From positions 436,636,230 through 436,700,229 of the forward strand of contig NC_081407.1 of assembly GCF_030272615.1 (NCBI RefSeq): a stretch of DNA of 64,000 nucleotides, written 5' to 3'. Numbering within the stretch: position 1 is the stretch's first letter; each line of letters begins with the position of its first letter. Below the pieces are notes generated by a model. It made no database searches. It worked only from the letters and a program-made list of their open reading frames with translations, and was not told the origin of the DNA. Of the stretch, positions 1 to 11,204 are shown in pieces. The DNA is from Cryptomeria japonica (lineage: Eukaryota > Streptophyta > Pinopsida > Cupressales > Cupressaceae). The translations under genes and the position numbers were made by a program.

Positions 1-3
1 ATA

Positions 4-372
4 GATGATCTTAACATTTAAGCTCATCAATCACTAATATAGATCCTATCTCTCTAGAATCCCACAATGATCCCATCATCCCTTTCCATCTCATTCATAA
101 TTATAAAAGTGAAGTTTATCCCATCCATATCCAAACTGATATCCCATCATAATAATCAAATATATGACAAGACCCATATTTAAAATAATGAAGAAAAAAA
201 ATCTAGCATAAGCCAAGGTGAAAGTACTCAAATCCTCCCATATATGATCTTGACCTTCAAGAACGTCCAATCGATGATCAAGATCTTATCTCTCTATGGT
301 TCCATGAAGACCCTATCATCCCTTTTCATCCCACCCATGATCCCAAAATTGAAGTTGATCCCATCTATATTG
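4..372. repeat. Two diverged direct copies, about 130 bp, spaced 240 bp
   Basis: The stretch from about 4 to 132 recurs in diverged form at about 244 to 372. Both copies share the order gatctt, cctatctctct or cttatctctct, ccatcatccctt or ctatcatccctt, gaagtt, and atcccatc followed by a short AT-rich end. This is an old local duplication; no coding sense is seen in either copy. Confidence 0.55.
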
Positions 373-514
373 TAATAACCTCCATTTCCCTAGATACAAC
401 ACTTTCCTCGTGTGCACACATAGATGATAAAATAAATAACATGACTCAAATCAAAGATTATGATAAACAAGTTAATGGATGTGTTATCCTTGTTTTCAAT
501 TCAAGAGAAGGCAA

Positions 515-1876
515 GGTAACCCCCTACGAATTTTTGTTAACTTCGTCTTCTTTTCTCTAAGTTTTGGTTTTTGAGGCATTTTTGTCACCTCACTTGTCCT
601 TGAATACTTAGTGTTCAATCTTGAAAATGTCACCTTTTTAGTTAAAATTTATATTTTAACCTAAAAATGAGTTTTTCTTATTTTGGTGCAAAATTTGGTT
701 TAAAATCTAACTCTACACCATTTTTAGTCCTTAGGTGCAAAATTGAATTTTAAACCCGAAATTGCACTAGGTTGTCTTTTTTAGGTATATTTCGGACTTG
801 TAAGTCTAACTTACACCTCTTTGGGAATTTTGGTGTAAATCAGACTTACAAGTCTGAAATACACCATTATGTTGCACGATTTCTCATTTATTGTTTTTTG
901 TGTTCGAATTGATTTCAGTCTCTTTTTTTATATGTTTGTTTTAAGTGTTTTTTTTTCTCATTTTCTCGAGATTGTGAAGCCCGAAGATCTCTTCTTGTTG
1001 AGGTTGAAGATATCTTTTATTTGCGGGTATGTCTTTTATTCCTTCCCTTCGTTTTTTGCAGTTCTCTTTTTTTTGAATGATTGGATGACATGATGACAGT
1101 CCCAACATACACCCAAATTTCTTTGGGTGTATGTTGTGATTCCTACCCTGCCATCCTCTTTTCCCTTTTAGTTTTTTTCGAAGCCAGTGTGGTGTGAGTC
1201 AAGTTTTAGAACCCAACACACATCGAAGCCCTAAGCTTTGATGTGTGTTGGGCTCTAACCTGACTCACATCTTAATCTCCTTTATCATGCCCTTCCTTGA
1301 CGTATGATGGGGCCATGGTCCCACCACCCACCATTTCATCCAAACTTTGCCTAGTGTGGTGTTAGTCGGGTTTGCATCCCTGACTCCCACCACAGTCTTT
1401 TGCTTAGGTGTGAGTCAAAGATGTAAATCCGACTAGCACCACCAACATATTGACTTGCATATTTTGATATGAAGTGCATATCAGGTTTATAACCCCAATA
1501 TGCACCTTCATTTTTTGTTCTTCCCAAGTGCATATCAGGGTTATAAGTCCTATATGCACCTCTTTTGATTGATGTTTTTTCCCAAGTGTATATTGGACTT
1601 ATAAGTCTGATATGCACCTCCTTTGTGACTTTGTCTTTCCTTAAGAGCAAATCGGACTTATAAGTCTAATATGCACTTCTTCTTGTATTTCACTAATGTT
1701 AGGTGCTAATCGGACTTATAAGTCCGATTCACACTTGATACACACACTTACAAATTGGGAATTTTTAATCAATTTGTGATCAATCAAAGGTTTTTGTTCT
1801 GCCAAATGGAATTATTGTATCCATGAAAGCAGGCTAACTGACTCAAATATGGTGATGATCTTTTTCAATGTTGCAG
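515..1876 (+). other. Possible 5'UTR intron of element D
   Basis: A pyrimidine-rich run ending in ttgcag at 1871-1876 sits 15 bases before the first ATG of the ORF region (1892), a good plant 3' splice site. A candidate donor, gcaag/gtaacc, is near 515. If used, the palindrome array would lie inside the intron. The acceptor is the stronger of the two signals; the donor is a guess. Confidence 0.35.
732..1735. repeat. Array of about 11 imperfect palindromes
   Basis: A series of inverted repeats follow one another: 734-767, 783-818, 832-865, 1104-1136, 1194-1268 (arms about 35 bp), 1355-1394, 1406-1440, 1474-1505, 1528-1559, 1586-1618, 1645-1676 and 1702-1734. Most share a core of the form gtgcatatcggacttataag followed by its complement. 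The last five lie 54-59 bp apart, so they also form a tandem repeat whose unit holds one palindrome. As RNA each would fold into a hairpin. They sit in the leader of element D, upstream of its ORF region. No CRISPR link: this is eukaryotic DNA and the spacers are themselves similar. Confidence 0.8.
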
Positions 1877-1891
1877 TATAAGTATTTTAAA

Positions 1892-4800
1892 ATGACGGAG
1901 CCATCACCAAGCAAAAATACAATGAAGTTCAAAAAGCAAGAGCTTCATCCAGTTTTTCCTCTTTCTATATCATCCAACATTGACAATATCAAGGATATGA
2001 AAATTGGGTACGTAGATCTTGATGAAGTCATGAAAAGAGTCAAAGAGTCACTAGTGTCCTACAAGATGGATCAGACCATTAATAGTGGAATTCATTTGGT
2101 CACAACATTCCCTATATCAGCACAAAAACTTGAATTTGTGTTAGCCTTGGCTAACAGATATGATCTTGTGACCAGATCAGTGAAGGATGCAAAGGGGAAG
2201 AAGACTCTTATCAAGCTTGATGATTTCCTTGATACCATTTTCAAGTGACCACACATTGATCAATATGCTAACGTTGATATGCAATCAACGGTGACCTACT
2301 GTGATAATAATTCAGACAAGTGCAAGAGAAAGGTTGAAGACTCCTAGGCCTACAATTGTAAGGTGGCTCGACACTCTTCCTCAAAGTGATTTCATTGAGG
2401 AGTTCAATGATCTAATTACTCTTCTTAGTAGAGTAAAAGGGATCTCAACTTTTAGCACTTATCACAAGTGGATGTATCAATACATTCACATTATTAGGAA
2501 AAATAAAAAGCAAATATATTGGGGCAAGCAGATTGTTGATGCATTGTGTGAGCAATTGACCAAAGTGCCTACCACCTTGAAATTCTATATGAATTCATTT
2601 CTTTTCTATGCAATCACCTCAATGAGGCATTTTTTAGGTTTATCTACCACATGTGACATGAGTCAAATTCATGTTTATCAATACTTTACACAGTTAACTC
2701 TCAAGGAGAGTTTGCATCATTTCAAGAGAGTCGATGACTCTTTCTTCACCCGCTATATGTCTATGTTTGATAAAGATCTTCAGAAGAAGAGAGTGTCAAA
2801 TGAGGCCTGGAATGTAGTAAATCAATATGGTTGTATCTTTTTACAGTTCCCTACATTCTCATATCTTTGGATTGGATTCTTTTATGGTGAACCTTTCATG
2901 CTTCCAAGGTATCTGTCAGACAGAAGCATTCTTGTAGAAATGGCTCGTCAAATTATATTAATACATGAGCATCAATTTGGGACTCACAAGATTGGTCTTA
3001 AATTCTCCATCACCATTAGGAGATATTCTATTAATTCTATCTACAAGGTCCAATCCACAGAGGATGAAATGAGGAGAGTGACAATGAAATTCTTCAAGGC
3101 CAGAAAGCATTTTGACTACAAGGGCATGAAGAATAAAATCAAGAAAAGTTACACTAATGTTCACCGGACTGCACATGTGTGGATTGATTGCAGAACTAAA
3201 GAGGATATCAGGAGGCTTGGCATTTGTCATCTGACAGTAGAACAAATTGAAAATTTGGATCTTTTTGATATTCCTAAGGATCTTGAGGATGATGCAGACA
3301 TCCTAGATCCTATGTATGGAAAGAACAAAATTGTTGATTCTCCTTTTCCTTTGATCCAACAGTCTCAAAAGGAGAATACTTCGATAGATGCCAAGTTCCA
3401 AAATATCCTTGCAAATACGAATGTTTGGTTAACTCAGCAATGTATTTAGTTGAAGCCTTTGTAGACTGGATCTGAGGATGACACTGCAGGTCTTGTGGGT
3501 AAGACTTCAGAATTGAGAACAAAAAACAGACAGGATACAACAACCCCAAAGGCTCCCAAATTCAAGTTTATAGTTGGGAGGAGCAAGAGTCAAGGTGAGT
3601 CTTAAGATCAAGAGACTCAAACTCATGATGGGGATGATGAAGAGTTTCTCAAAGAGGATAGTGAGCAAGTAGAAGAAGAAGAGCCGAAAAAAGAACAAGA
3701 AGAAGAAGAATTTGATGAGGAGGGATTACTTGAAATCCCAAGTACTTCCCAGTCTCAAGAGACACAAGAAGGTGTTCCTCCTATGTCACATGATGCTACA
3801 GGTACAAATTCAATTTCAATTTCTAACATTGTTCCTTTTGGTTCCACTGTCTCATTTTCATCTCAAGCTCTTGAGGTCCATGTCTTTCCTTCTACAACGA
3901 CTAGTGAGTCTGCCCTTGACACACCTCATGACAACCTTCATAGTGTTTTCCTTCCTAATCTATCTGATGTTACTTCTTCCATGTTGGAATATTTTGATAA
4001 GTTCTCCTCCTAGAGTTTCTATTGCTCAAAATCCACCTGCCATTGTTATCTCCACTTCACCCATTGTTACTACATGTATTCAGTCTCAAGAATTGGCATC
4101 ACAAGAGTTGACTGTTGGAATGGATGATGATACACCTTTGCCACCTTGGGTAGTATCTAACACTCCTAAGAGAAAGAATCAAGTCATCTCTCCAGATGAA
4201 TTTGATTTCAGTCAATTGATTCCTACTAAGAACAAAGGTACAAAGAAGGCCAAAACTTTATCTAGGGTGAAGGTGGATAAATCAAAGAATAGATATGTGG
4301 AAATGTCAATTCCTCCTCCAGACACAGATTTTCATAAAGTGCAACCTACAGATTATGTCATCAATAGAATTAACTTGGGCAAACAAACACATGAAGGAGT
4401 AGTGGAAGATGCCCAAGCATCTTTTGCATACCTTGTGACAATGTTCAATGAAGAAAAGGTCAAGAAAGATAAATTCAAGAAATAGGTTGATCAACTCATT
4501 GATGTCTTGATTAAAATAACGAAATCATTAGAGGTAGTTGAGCCAGTCACCTCATCAGTGGATGAACATATTATCAAATAGGTCGAACATGTCAATTTTC
4601 GGGGGAGAACAATTGGTGAGTGGATGGATAGGTTTTTTAGTCAAGGGACTCATCTCTTATGTTCAACAATTACACTAATGAACAATCTAGAGGAGGTCAA
4701 GATTGAAATAGATAAAACTCTAGATCTTTTCTCACATGAGTTGGAGACATATGAAAAAGACTTTGACTCTTGGTTGAAGTTAGAAGATTTTCAATTAGAT

Positions 4801-5272
4801 GTTCTAGTTGACAATGGAGTACTTCCTTCAAGAAATATGTATATTGAACAAAGGGAGGTACTAGAACATCAAATGAATGTTTTGTAGACACTTATCAAAG
4901 ATATGAGAAAATCTCAGAAGAGGTGCAATGACAAGGGAAAAGACATCATTGAGAAGATATCAACACTTCCTTGCACCTTCTTCAATGAGAATTAGAAACC
5001 TCTTCATGAAGATGTAATCATCAAAGAATTTAGTCTACTTGTTGGTGAAGAAGTTGATAAATAGGAGTTCTCATTATCTTCAATTGATAAATCTGATAGA
5101 TATCCAAGTTAATCTGGATGATCTAACCTCTCTTTTGAAAAAGAACAAGAAATGTTTCATAAGCCTCAGAGACTCTATTACCCGGATCAAGGTTATCACA
5201 AGTCACATCAAAGGACCGGATGGAGAACAGATAAAAGTTGTTCTACACAAGTTCGATGAGTTTATGAAATAG
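1892..5272 (+). pseudogene. Broken ORF region of element D, PMD-like start and coiled-coil tail
   Basis: The start ATG at 1892 follows the probable acceptor. The first 120 residues are lysine-rich and then carry LANRYDLVTRSVKD followed by KKTLIKLDDFLDTIF. This resembles the corresponding segment at 40263 (VDKYDPVSRVIKEN) and the general plan of plant mobile domain or 'putative plant transposon' proteins. The middle part (about 2301-3449) is rich in aromatic residues (QYGCIFLQFPTFSYLWIG), again with a counterpart in the second block. The last third (about 3700-5272) is acidic, serine-rich and then coiled-coil-like. No zinc knuckle, protease or polymerase motif is seen. Function unknown; likely a structural or accessory protein of a retroelement. 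It is broken, with roughly five breaks. Confidence 0.5.
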
Positions 5273-5285
5273 GATCAAAATGGAG

Positions 5286-6477
5286 TGTTTGGTGACACTT
5301 AGTATTTTCTATAGTTTAGAAGTTGTAAATGCATTTTTGTAGTAAGACCGTGACACCTTAAGTGTCATTTTGTATTTGAGTTTTTGCACCTAGAGTATGC
5401 ATGAGTTCCAAGTCAAATAGGACTCTTCTTTGTTTTAGTCATATTTTTTCCTAGAATTTCTCACCGCACCTCACCTATATATATGAGGTTGCTTATTGTA
5501 ATTTTTATCTTTAATCTATATGCAACAAAACTCTCTCGAAGTGAAGAGCAAAAGTGAAACTTTATGTTCCTATTGTTATTTTTCAAACTTGATCAAATAA
5601 GAAGATACCTTTGGCAATCAAACTTTATGTTGGCTTCATTGTGTTCTTGGTAAGAGTATTCTTATCGAATCTTATTTTGTTTAAGTAAAGGTTTTGTGGA
5701 AAGATAATATTAAAGAGTAGAAATAAGTGTTGTCTTGTGAACTTTGTGTCATATTTCAACTCTTGTTATTAGAATTAAGAATAGGTTAAAATGATATCAT
5801 TTTGAAGACTTTGAGCTTCGTATTGGTATTTTCAAGAATAAAGATAGTTGAATTATAGTAAGATTGCATTTCAAAGACTTAAAGCTTTGTCTTGTCATCT
5901 TTGTAAGAAGATTGTGATTTGAAGACTTTGAGCTCTCTTTCATTATTTTTAAGAAAAGATTATCAAAAGTTGTAATAAGAAATTAATATAAAGACTTTGT
6001 GCTTTTCTTTGATTATCTTAGGTAACACCTTGGGTTACAGAAGTATTTGTAAAAAGGTTGATAAGAAAACATTGATTTTTAAGACTTTGAGCTTAAGCAC
6101 TCTTTCTCGTCCAGGAGAAGTAACGGAGGACTTTATGCCTTTATAGAAACTTTGCTTCTTTATTTGTTTGTAATTTGTTCATTCGCACATTTCAACTTAA
6201 TTTGTAACATTGAAATTGTAATAATTATTGCTGCTCTATATTGTATTTTTTTCCTAAAGAAAGAGGAGAGAATAACATCTATCCTAAAAAAGAGGATAGG
6301 ATGATGTACTACCCAAGCTTAGATTAGAAATCAGAAGTTATACTTTATTCTAGATAGATAGAGTAGTAAGTTAAAGGGGGAGCCTTCCCTTAGAAATTAG
6401 GAGAGATTCAATATCACACACTGTGGTTGAAACTACAATTTTGTAAACTTCTATAGTTTGCAAAATTTTAACCAACA
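5286..6477 (+). repeat. 3' LTR of element D (about 1.19 kb)
   Basis: Starts tgtttggtgacac and ends ttaaccaaca, a TG...CA pair with matching inverted ends. A purine tract (aaaatggag) lies directly before it and a TATA-like run (ctatatata, about 5474) lies about 190 bp inside, both as expected for a plus-strand LTR. Its middle (about 5795-6135) holds five or six degenerate repeats around the motif aagactttgagctt, spaced about 47-90 bp. Confidence 0.6.
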
Positions 6478-8613
6478 GGATCCAATCAAGATTCTAAATG
6501 ATGAATCAATAACAAGCATCAACAGAGAAAGTATTAGTATCATATCAACTCAAATTACTCGCTTTTGCCAAAGCATGCTTTCTTGTTGATAAGATGATAA
6601 CTAACATTGATGGTTTTCAATCACACAAAGATGAGTTAGCATCTTATTCCAAAATAATGTATAGTCTATTGTAAATAAAATCTATCAAAACATGTAATAT
6701 CAAGGTAAAATATTAGGCTCACATGAACAATGCATTTTGGAAGGAATACACTTTTTTGAAAATCCAAGATATTAAGGTCTCGATTATTCATCAATCAATA
6801 AATCTAATGGTGTTAATGATATCTCACTGATAATGGGGGCCACTTTATCTAATACAAGCATCTAAATAGGGGTCATTAATAATCTTTCTGACAAGGTTAT
6901 TGCCAATGCTCATCCTATCCATATCATAAACCATCATTCTCAAACCCTTCCACTCAGTATTTGGGACCAACAAAAGCATCAATCTTATAAAGAAAAAGAT
7001 CAATATCAAATTTTTGAAGCTTATAAATCCAAAAATCAAATTGGACACATGAAATCAAAATAGATCCTAAATCAAATTGGGTAAAGCAAAATAGCAAATT
7101 CAATAGTCAATCAAGATGTGGCACCACATGGAAACAAGATTTTCACCACTCAAAAGTGTCCACCTACTTCAAAATGTTCTTAAATCCCACCATGCAAGGT
7201 GTATACAATTATTGATCCCAAAGAAAATAAAAATTCAAACATATACACTCCACTATCCATCATCCCAATATTGGAGAATAAAAAATCCTACATCTAAACT
7301 ACCAAATAATCCATCTCCATCCTAATTAACCATCTAACCTGAAATCCATAGACCCTAACTCACAAATTCATTGTGCCTTGGTTGCAACACTTTATCATAA
7401 GGGCTCAAATGATTATCTATCTCAATGTGCACATTTAGATAAGGCCAACCCTAGTATCGATGAGGATCATCATAATGTCCATGGGTTATAATCAAGTGTC
7501 ATGATCCTAGTGAGGTGACTCTATTGTAAAGGTCACAAATGCCATATCATGACAACAACATCTACATCAACGCCATCAGGTGCATGAAAATAGTTGATTA
7601 TCATTAAAAAATATAGAACACAACAAAAAAAATCAAAAGATAAAAGAATAAAAAGAGAGAAAAATAAGGACAAATATTTTGTCCAATAGTGAAAACCATT
7701 CTTATGGCACTTTGAACAACTACCATGATGAAAAACCATTTATATGCGTCATATGTAAGATAAATGATTTGTGTACCATTCTAGAAGCATGTCATCTCTT
7801 CCATCATGTTATTTTTTCATGACCTCACTATACATCCAAATCTATATCATTTACATCTATTTCCCTATCCACCTTGATCTTAACAAAAATTAGGGACACA
7901 AACTTCAAAACATGTTTTTGACAAGGCCATTTATTTTGACCACTTACCATCTAATGCCATGTCATTTCTTCCATAGCAACCCCTCACACTCATTCATGAA
8001 TAATAACCTTTGGTTATTGCAAGGTTGAGACACCATTTTCCTAACATTTAATTGATTATTCATTTTAAATCCATGGCACCAATTTGAAATAGGTAATGAT
8101 TAAGAGGATACTAATTCAAATTATAGGTAACTAGAGAACAACAACAACACCCATTCCAAGATAAGAATTTACTATCTTTGATAACTTCAAATTTGGTCAA
8201 TATCAAATAATAATTTGGTAGCCAATTTTTTTTCCAAACAAGTGTCTAACACGTTCTAGTTAGGTAAAAAAATTGGATGCAGGAGCCTAGCTTGTCCATC
8301 TATAAGGACACAAGCCCTTGGGTTTATATCTAGGTAGATCATCTCAAAGGGCATTTAGTAGATGTTTTAGTGGCATGACGAGCCCTTAAGCAATTTCTCC
8401 ATCATATGGGAACTAATAATTTGAATTGGTGGTGATTATATCTCTATAAGTTTACACTCTTTTCCATTTACTCTACAATAGATGAATAAGTACTTAAAAT
8501 TGAAAGACATGTAGTTCTCAATTATTTAAACCATTACTAAAACTACTTTGTGTCCCCTGAACCCCCATCCTACACCTAATCAAATTCGAATGAAAATCAT
8601 TTCTAAATCTTAA
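6478..8613. other. No gene recognised
   Basis: AT-rich sequence with only short open frames. I see no domain motif, RNA gene, LTR ends or tandem repeat I can defend. It may be worn-out transposon DNA, possibly including the downstream part of the copia fossil to its right. Confidence 0.4.
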
Positions 8614-9071
8614 CAAATAATCTCTTATTGATATTTTTATTAGATGACATTTCCTACCACAAGAGAGTTGTTTCATCTCAACTAACATGAACTAAAAATT
8701 AGAGACTAAATACATAAAATAATTGGGTTCCTTAGCCAACCTTAGCTACTAATCTTGCTTCTTGCTTGTTGATTGAGCCATAAATATTGAACTTAGTTTT
8801 TAACATCCATTTACAATAAATGACTTCATTACTAGCAAGTAGCAAATAATCTCTTATTGATATTTTTATTAGATGACATTTCCTACCACAAGAGAGTTGT
8901 TTCATCTCAACTATCATGAACTAGAAATTAAAGACTAAATACATAAAATAATTGGGTTCCTTAGCCAACCTTAGCTACTAATCTCGGTTCTTGCTTGCCG
9001 ATTGAGCCATAAAATTTGAACTTAATTTTTAACATCCATTTACAAGAAAGGTCATTTTTACTAGCAAGTAA
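8614..9071. repeat. Tandem duplication, two copies of 229 bp
   Basis: 8614-8842 is repeated at 8843-9071 with few differences; both start caaataatctcttattg and contain aattgggttccttagccaac. The unit covers the start of the copia reverse transcriptase, so it is a duplication within the fossil after it died. Confidence 0.85.
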
Positions 9072-9970
9072 AAGCACTAACTCTCATGTCTAATCTCAAT
9101 CAATAGAATTTATCTCCCAAATCATAGCACTTAAGTCACTTTTCTTCTTTTGTTGCTTCCTCAAAAGTGTTTGGTTCATGAGCACTTAGAACAATTGGCA
9201 TCGATACATACTTGACCTTATAGTCTTGTAATCTAATGAGTGTGCTTATTTTGATCTCCTTCAAGGAACATTCGATTATGAACAATGAACTTAAATTTAG
9301 CTCATCGATACTTTCTCTTTCTTCCACTTATATTATAGTACTTTCTAATTTTAGGTCAACCTTTTCGGGTGACTTGATGATGTATGAATACTTAGAAGGT
9401 GACACTTGCTAATTCATATTAAGACCATACAATTAATAGGATTTACTTGTCATCATATCCAACTAATATGCATTTTTTATTCTTTATCATCAAACTTTTT
9501 TTCTCCTCTTTTAGAATGTGTTTATAAAAGATGCTCCCAAAAAATCTTAAATACTTAATCCATGATTTTCTACTAATTGATCAAATAAATCATTGTAGGA
9601 ATTTCTTCCCTACAAATAACAAATAACAAGCCTTAAACATTGATTTAATTTATTTTTTTAAGTTCCAAATTCATTTCTTTTAACTACATTTTTTTTTGGC
9701 ACTAAACTATATGAACTAAAAGTGATAAAATAATACATTTAATTTATAGAAAATGTAATTCTTATATAGAAATTCCACATTCATTTCTTCAACTACTCCA
9801 TTTTGTTCAGACTATATAAACTATACTATATAAAAAGTGATGTAATAAATGTACAAACTCTAAACTCTTCAAAGAGTAAACTCATATCTATGAATGTGAT
9901 GAAATTCCAAGATTTCTTTGTAGAAACTATCATCAATCCATAAATATAAGCATGAACTTATTCCAACTTC

Positions 9971-10173
9971 TTGGAGAGCTTCCAAGACATTTGAGAGATA
10001 ATTTTCTATGTTGTTTCCCCATACCTATCACAGGTATCATTTATGTCTCTATTGTCATAGGCAGAAGACCATTGGAGAGCTTCCAAGACATTTGAGAGAT
10101 AATTTTCTATGTTGTTTCCCCATACCTATCACAGGTATCATTTATGTCTCTATTGTCATAGGCAGAAGACCAT
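9971..10173. repeat. Tandem duplication, two copies of 101 bp
   Basis: ttggagagcttccaagac begins at 9971 or 9972 and again 101 bp later, and the whole unit to gcagaagacca is repeated without a visible difference. The near identity suggests a much younger event than the copia fossil it overlaps. Confidence 0.9.
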
Positions 10174-10950
10174 TTACTATGTTATCATCGACCATCTCCT
10201 TCAACGAATTGAAATTAATATGGTTTTATTTAGTGCACTCATGTATCCATCACATACCAATTTTCCCTTACTGTCCAACATCTTAAAGTTCCATGTCCAA
10301 AAATGATCTTTAAGTTAAAATAGGTTCGCTTCTTTTACCATGATTTATCCATCTTTTCTTGTTGAGAATCATCTGCGCGATACCTTAAACTTGCATCGGA
10401 ACTTAAAATTTGAGAAATCCAGAACAAGTACTACTATATTTTGAGAAATTAAAGAACAAACTGCTAAATTTTGAGATATTCCGCTTCCTCTGCAGAACAC
10501 AGAATCAACCTAGCATATGTACTACTTTCCGAAACCCCTTTTCTCTGGTCATAATTAGGTGTAAATCTAAACCCTCGCAAACACATTTTCTGAAAAGAGA
10601 TTATCATAGATGAACTTTCACAGTTAACTCACACGACAAAAATAATACGCTTAGGGTTTTGGTGTGTCGTCTACATCTTTTGCAAGCCACTTCCTTTTCA
10701 CGCAATAGGTCACCAGGCATATATGGCTGTTTACCATTTCAGTAGCCCTTGCCCTGTCAGAAGAAAACACTAAATTAAATTGAACTACTGATTCAAAATA
10801 CAATCTCAATCTTTAGAAACGACAACACAGAGAGCTCACCCACCTCGAATAAACAACTTACTCAAAAACACAATGTGAGTCTTCACAGTTGAAAACAAAC
10901 AATAAAATCGATTAAAAACACATAGATTAGAAAATTTGATTTGGTGTTGT
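10174..10950. other. Intergenic; weak exon-like stretch at about 10647-10756 (minus)
   Basis: No confident gene. On the minus strand ttttcttctgacag (about 10758-10771) looks like a 3' splice site and is followed by 34 codons open to a stop (ARATEMVNSHICLV... to DDTPKP). I cannot name a protein for it and no partner exon is evident between it and the U2 gene, so this is only a possibility. Confidence 0.25.
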
Positions 10951-10951
10951 G

Positions 10952-11128
10952 GGGTGCGCCAGGTTTCGGCTGTAGTGCAATACAGAAGCGACGCACGAAG
11001 ACTCTTGTGGCGAGCTACCGTTTGAAGCTTCCCTCTGAAGAAATTAAAATTAATTTAATATCGTGTGGTATTAAACTGATAAGAAAAGATACTACACGTG
11101 ATCTTAACCAAAAGGCCGAGAAAGATAT
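10952..11128 (-). ncRNA. U2 spliceosomal snRNA-like gene (variant or pseudogene)
   Basis: Reading the minus strand from 11128, the first 60 bases follow plant U2: ATATCTTTCTCGGCCTTTTG, then TTAAGATC and GTGTAGTATCT, which contains the branch-point pairing GTAGTA, then TTATCAGTTTAAT. The 3' part also fits: a CTGTA-TTGCAC-TACAG loop like stem-loop IV and a final CTGGCGCACCCC. Between them, about 22-23 bases of the usual stem IIa/IIb region (TCTGATA...GGGCCATCGGCC) are missing, so the 3' arm of stem IIa is gone. The Sm-site region reads AATTTTAAT rather than a longer T run. Total is about 177 nt against about 196 in other plants. U2 normally pairs with the intron branch point in the spliceosome. 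With its intact promoter this copy may be transcribed, but the loss makes normal function doubtful. An open frame of 119 codons on the other strand is chance. Confidence 0.85.
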
Positions 11129-11150
11129 TGTTTGCAAGGTGTATTCCCTC

Positions 11151-11204
11151 ATTATTTATACTAACACTTTCTTCCCTGTACTCTCTCGCTGCTACATGTG
11201 GGAT
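11151..11204 (-). promoter_or_regulatory. Plant snRNA promoter: USE plus TATA box (Pol II spacing)
   Basis: On the minus strand ATCCCACATGT (11204-11194) matches the plant upstream sequence element RTCCCACATCG at 9 of 11 places. TATAAATAAT (11160-11151) lies 33 bases further on, and the RNA start (11128) is about 32 bases after the start of the TATA box. The wide USE-TATA spacing is that of Pol II snRNA genes (U1, U2, U4, U5); Pol III U6 genes are about one helical turn shorter. Confidence 0.85.

Larger units (their letters stand above)
1..6477 (+). mobile_element. Partial LTR element D, non-autonomous, runs off left edge
   Basis: Right-hand part of an LTR element read on the plus strand. 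Parts in order: a leader with a palindrome array (732-1735), a probable splice acceptor at 1871-1876, a broken ORF region (1892-5272), a purine-rich tract just before the LTR, and a TG...CA 3' LTR (5286-6477) with a TATA-like motif. No reverse transcriptase, RNase H or integrase motif is visible in the 5 kb before the LTR, so it could not move by itself. The matching 5' LTR is not in the window. The element is broken (about five breaks in the ORF region), so I treat it as a fossil. Family is uncertain; the TGTTTGGT/ACCAACA ends and the purine tract are what make it an LTR element. How far left it extends, and whether 1-500 belongs to it, cannot be told. Confidence 0.6.
8614..10173 (-). mobile_element. 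Ty1/copia fossil: integrase and start of reverse transcriptase
   Basis: Read on the minus strand. Near 9900-9985 the frame gives KLELVHAYIYGL and ITFIDMS, matching the copia integrase core start. About 9830 gives a worn form of the QQNGVVERMNRT motif. Around 9480-9560 an LRVFG...KLDDK-like stretch is visible, and at 8735-8830 CKWMLKTKFNIYGSINKQ and ARLVAK match the conserved start of copia reverse transcriptase. The rest of pol is not recognisable. It is heavily broken (many breaks), with two internal tandem duplications, and is clearly old. No LTR was identified. Confidence 0.65.

Noticed and set aside
869-1093. 74-codon hydrophobic frame
   Set aside because: T-rich leader DNA of element D; phenylalanine-rich by composition.
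732-1735. CRISPR-like array
   Set aside because: Repeats are palindromic but the intervals are themselves similar, no cas genes exist, and the DNA is from a plant nucleus.
6845-7330. Short frames on both strands
   Set aside because: No motif, no start context, AT-rich background.
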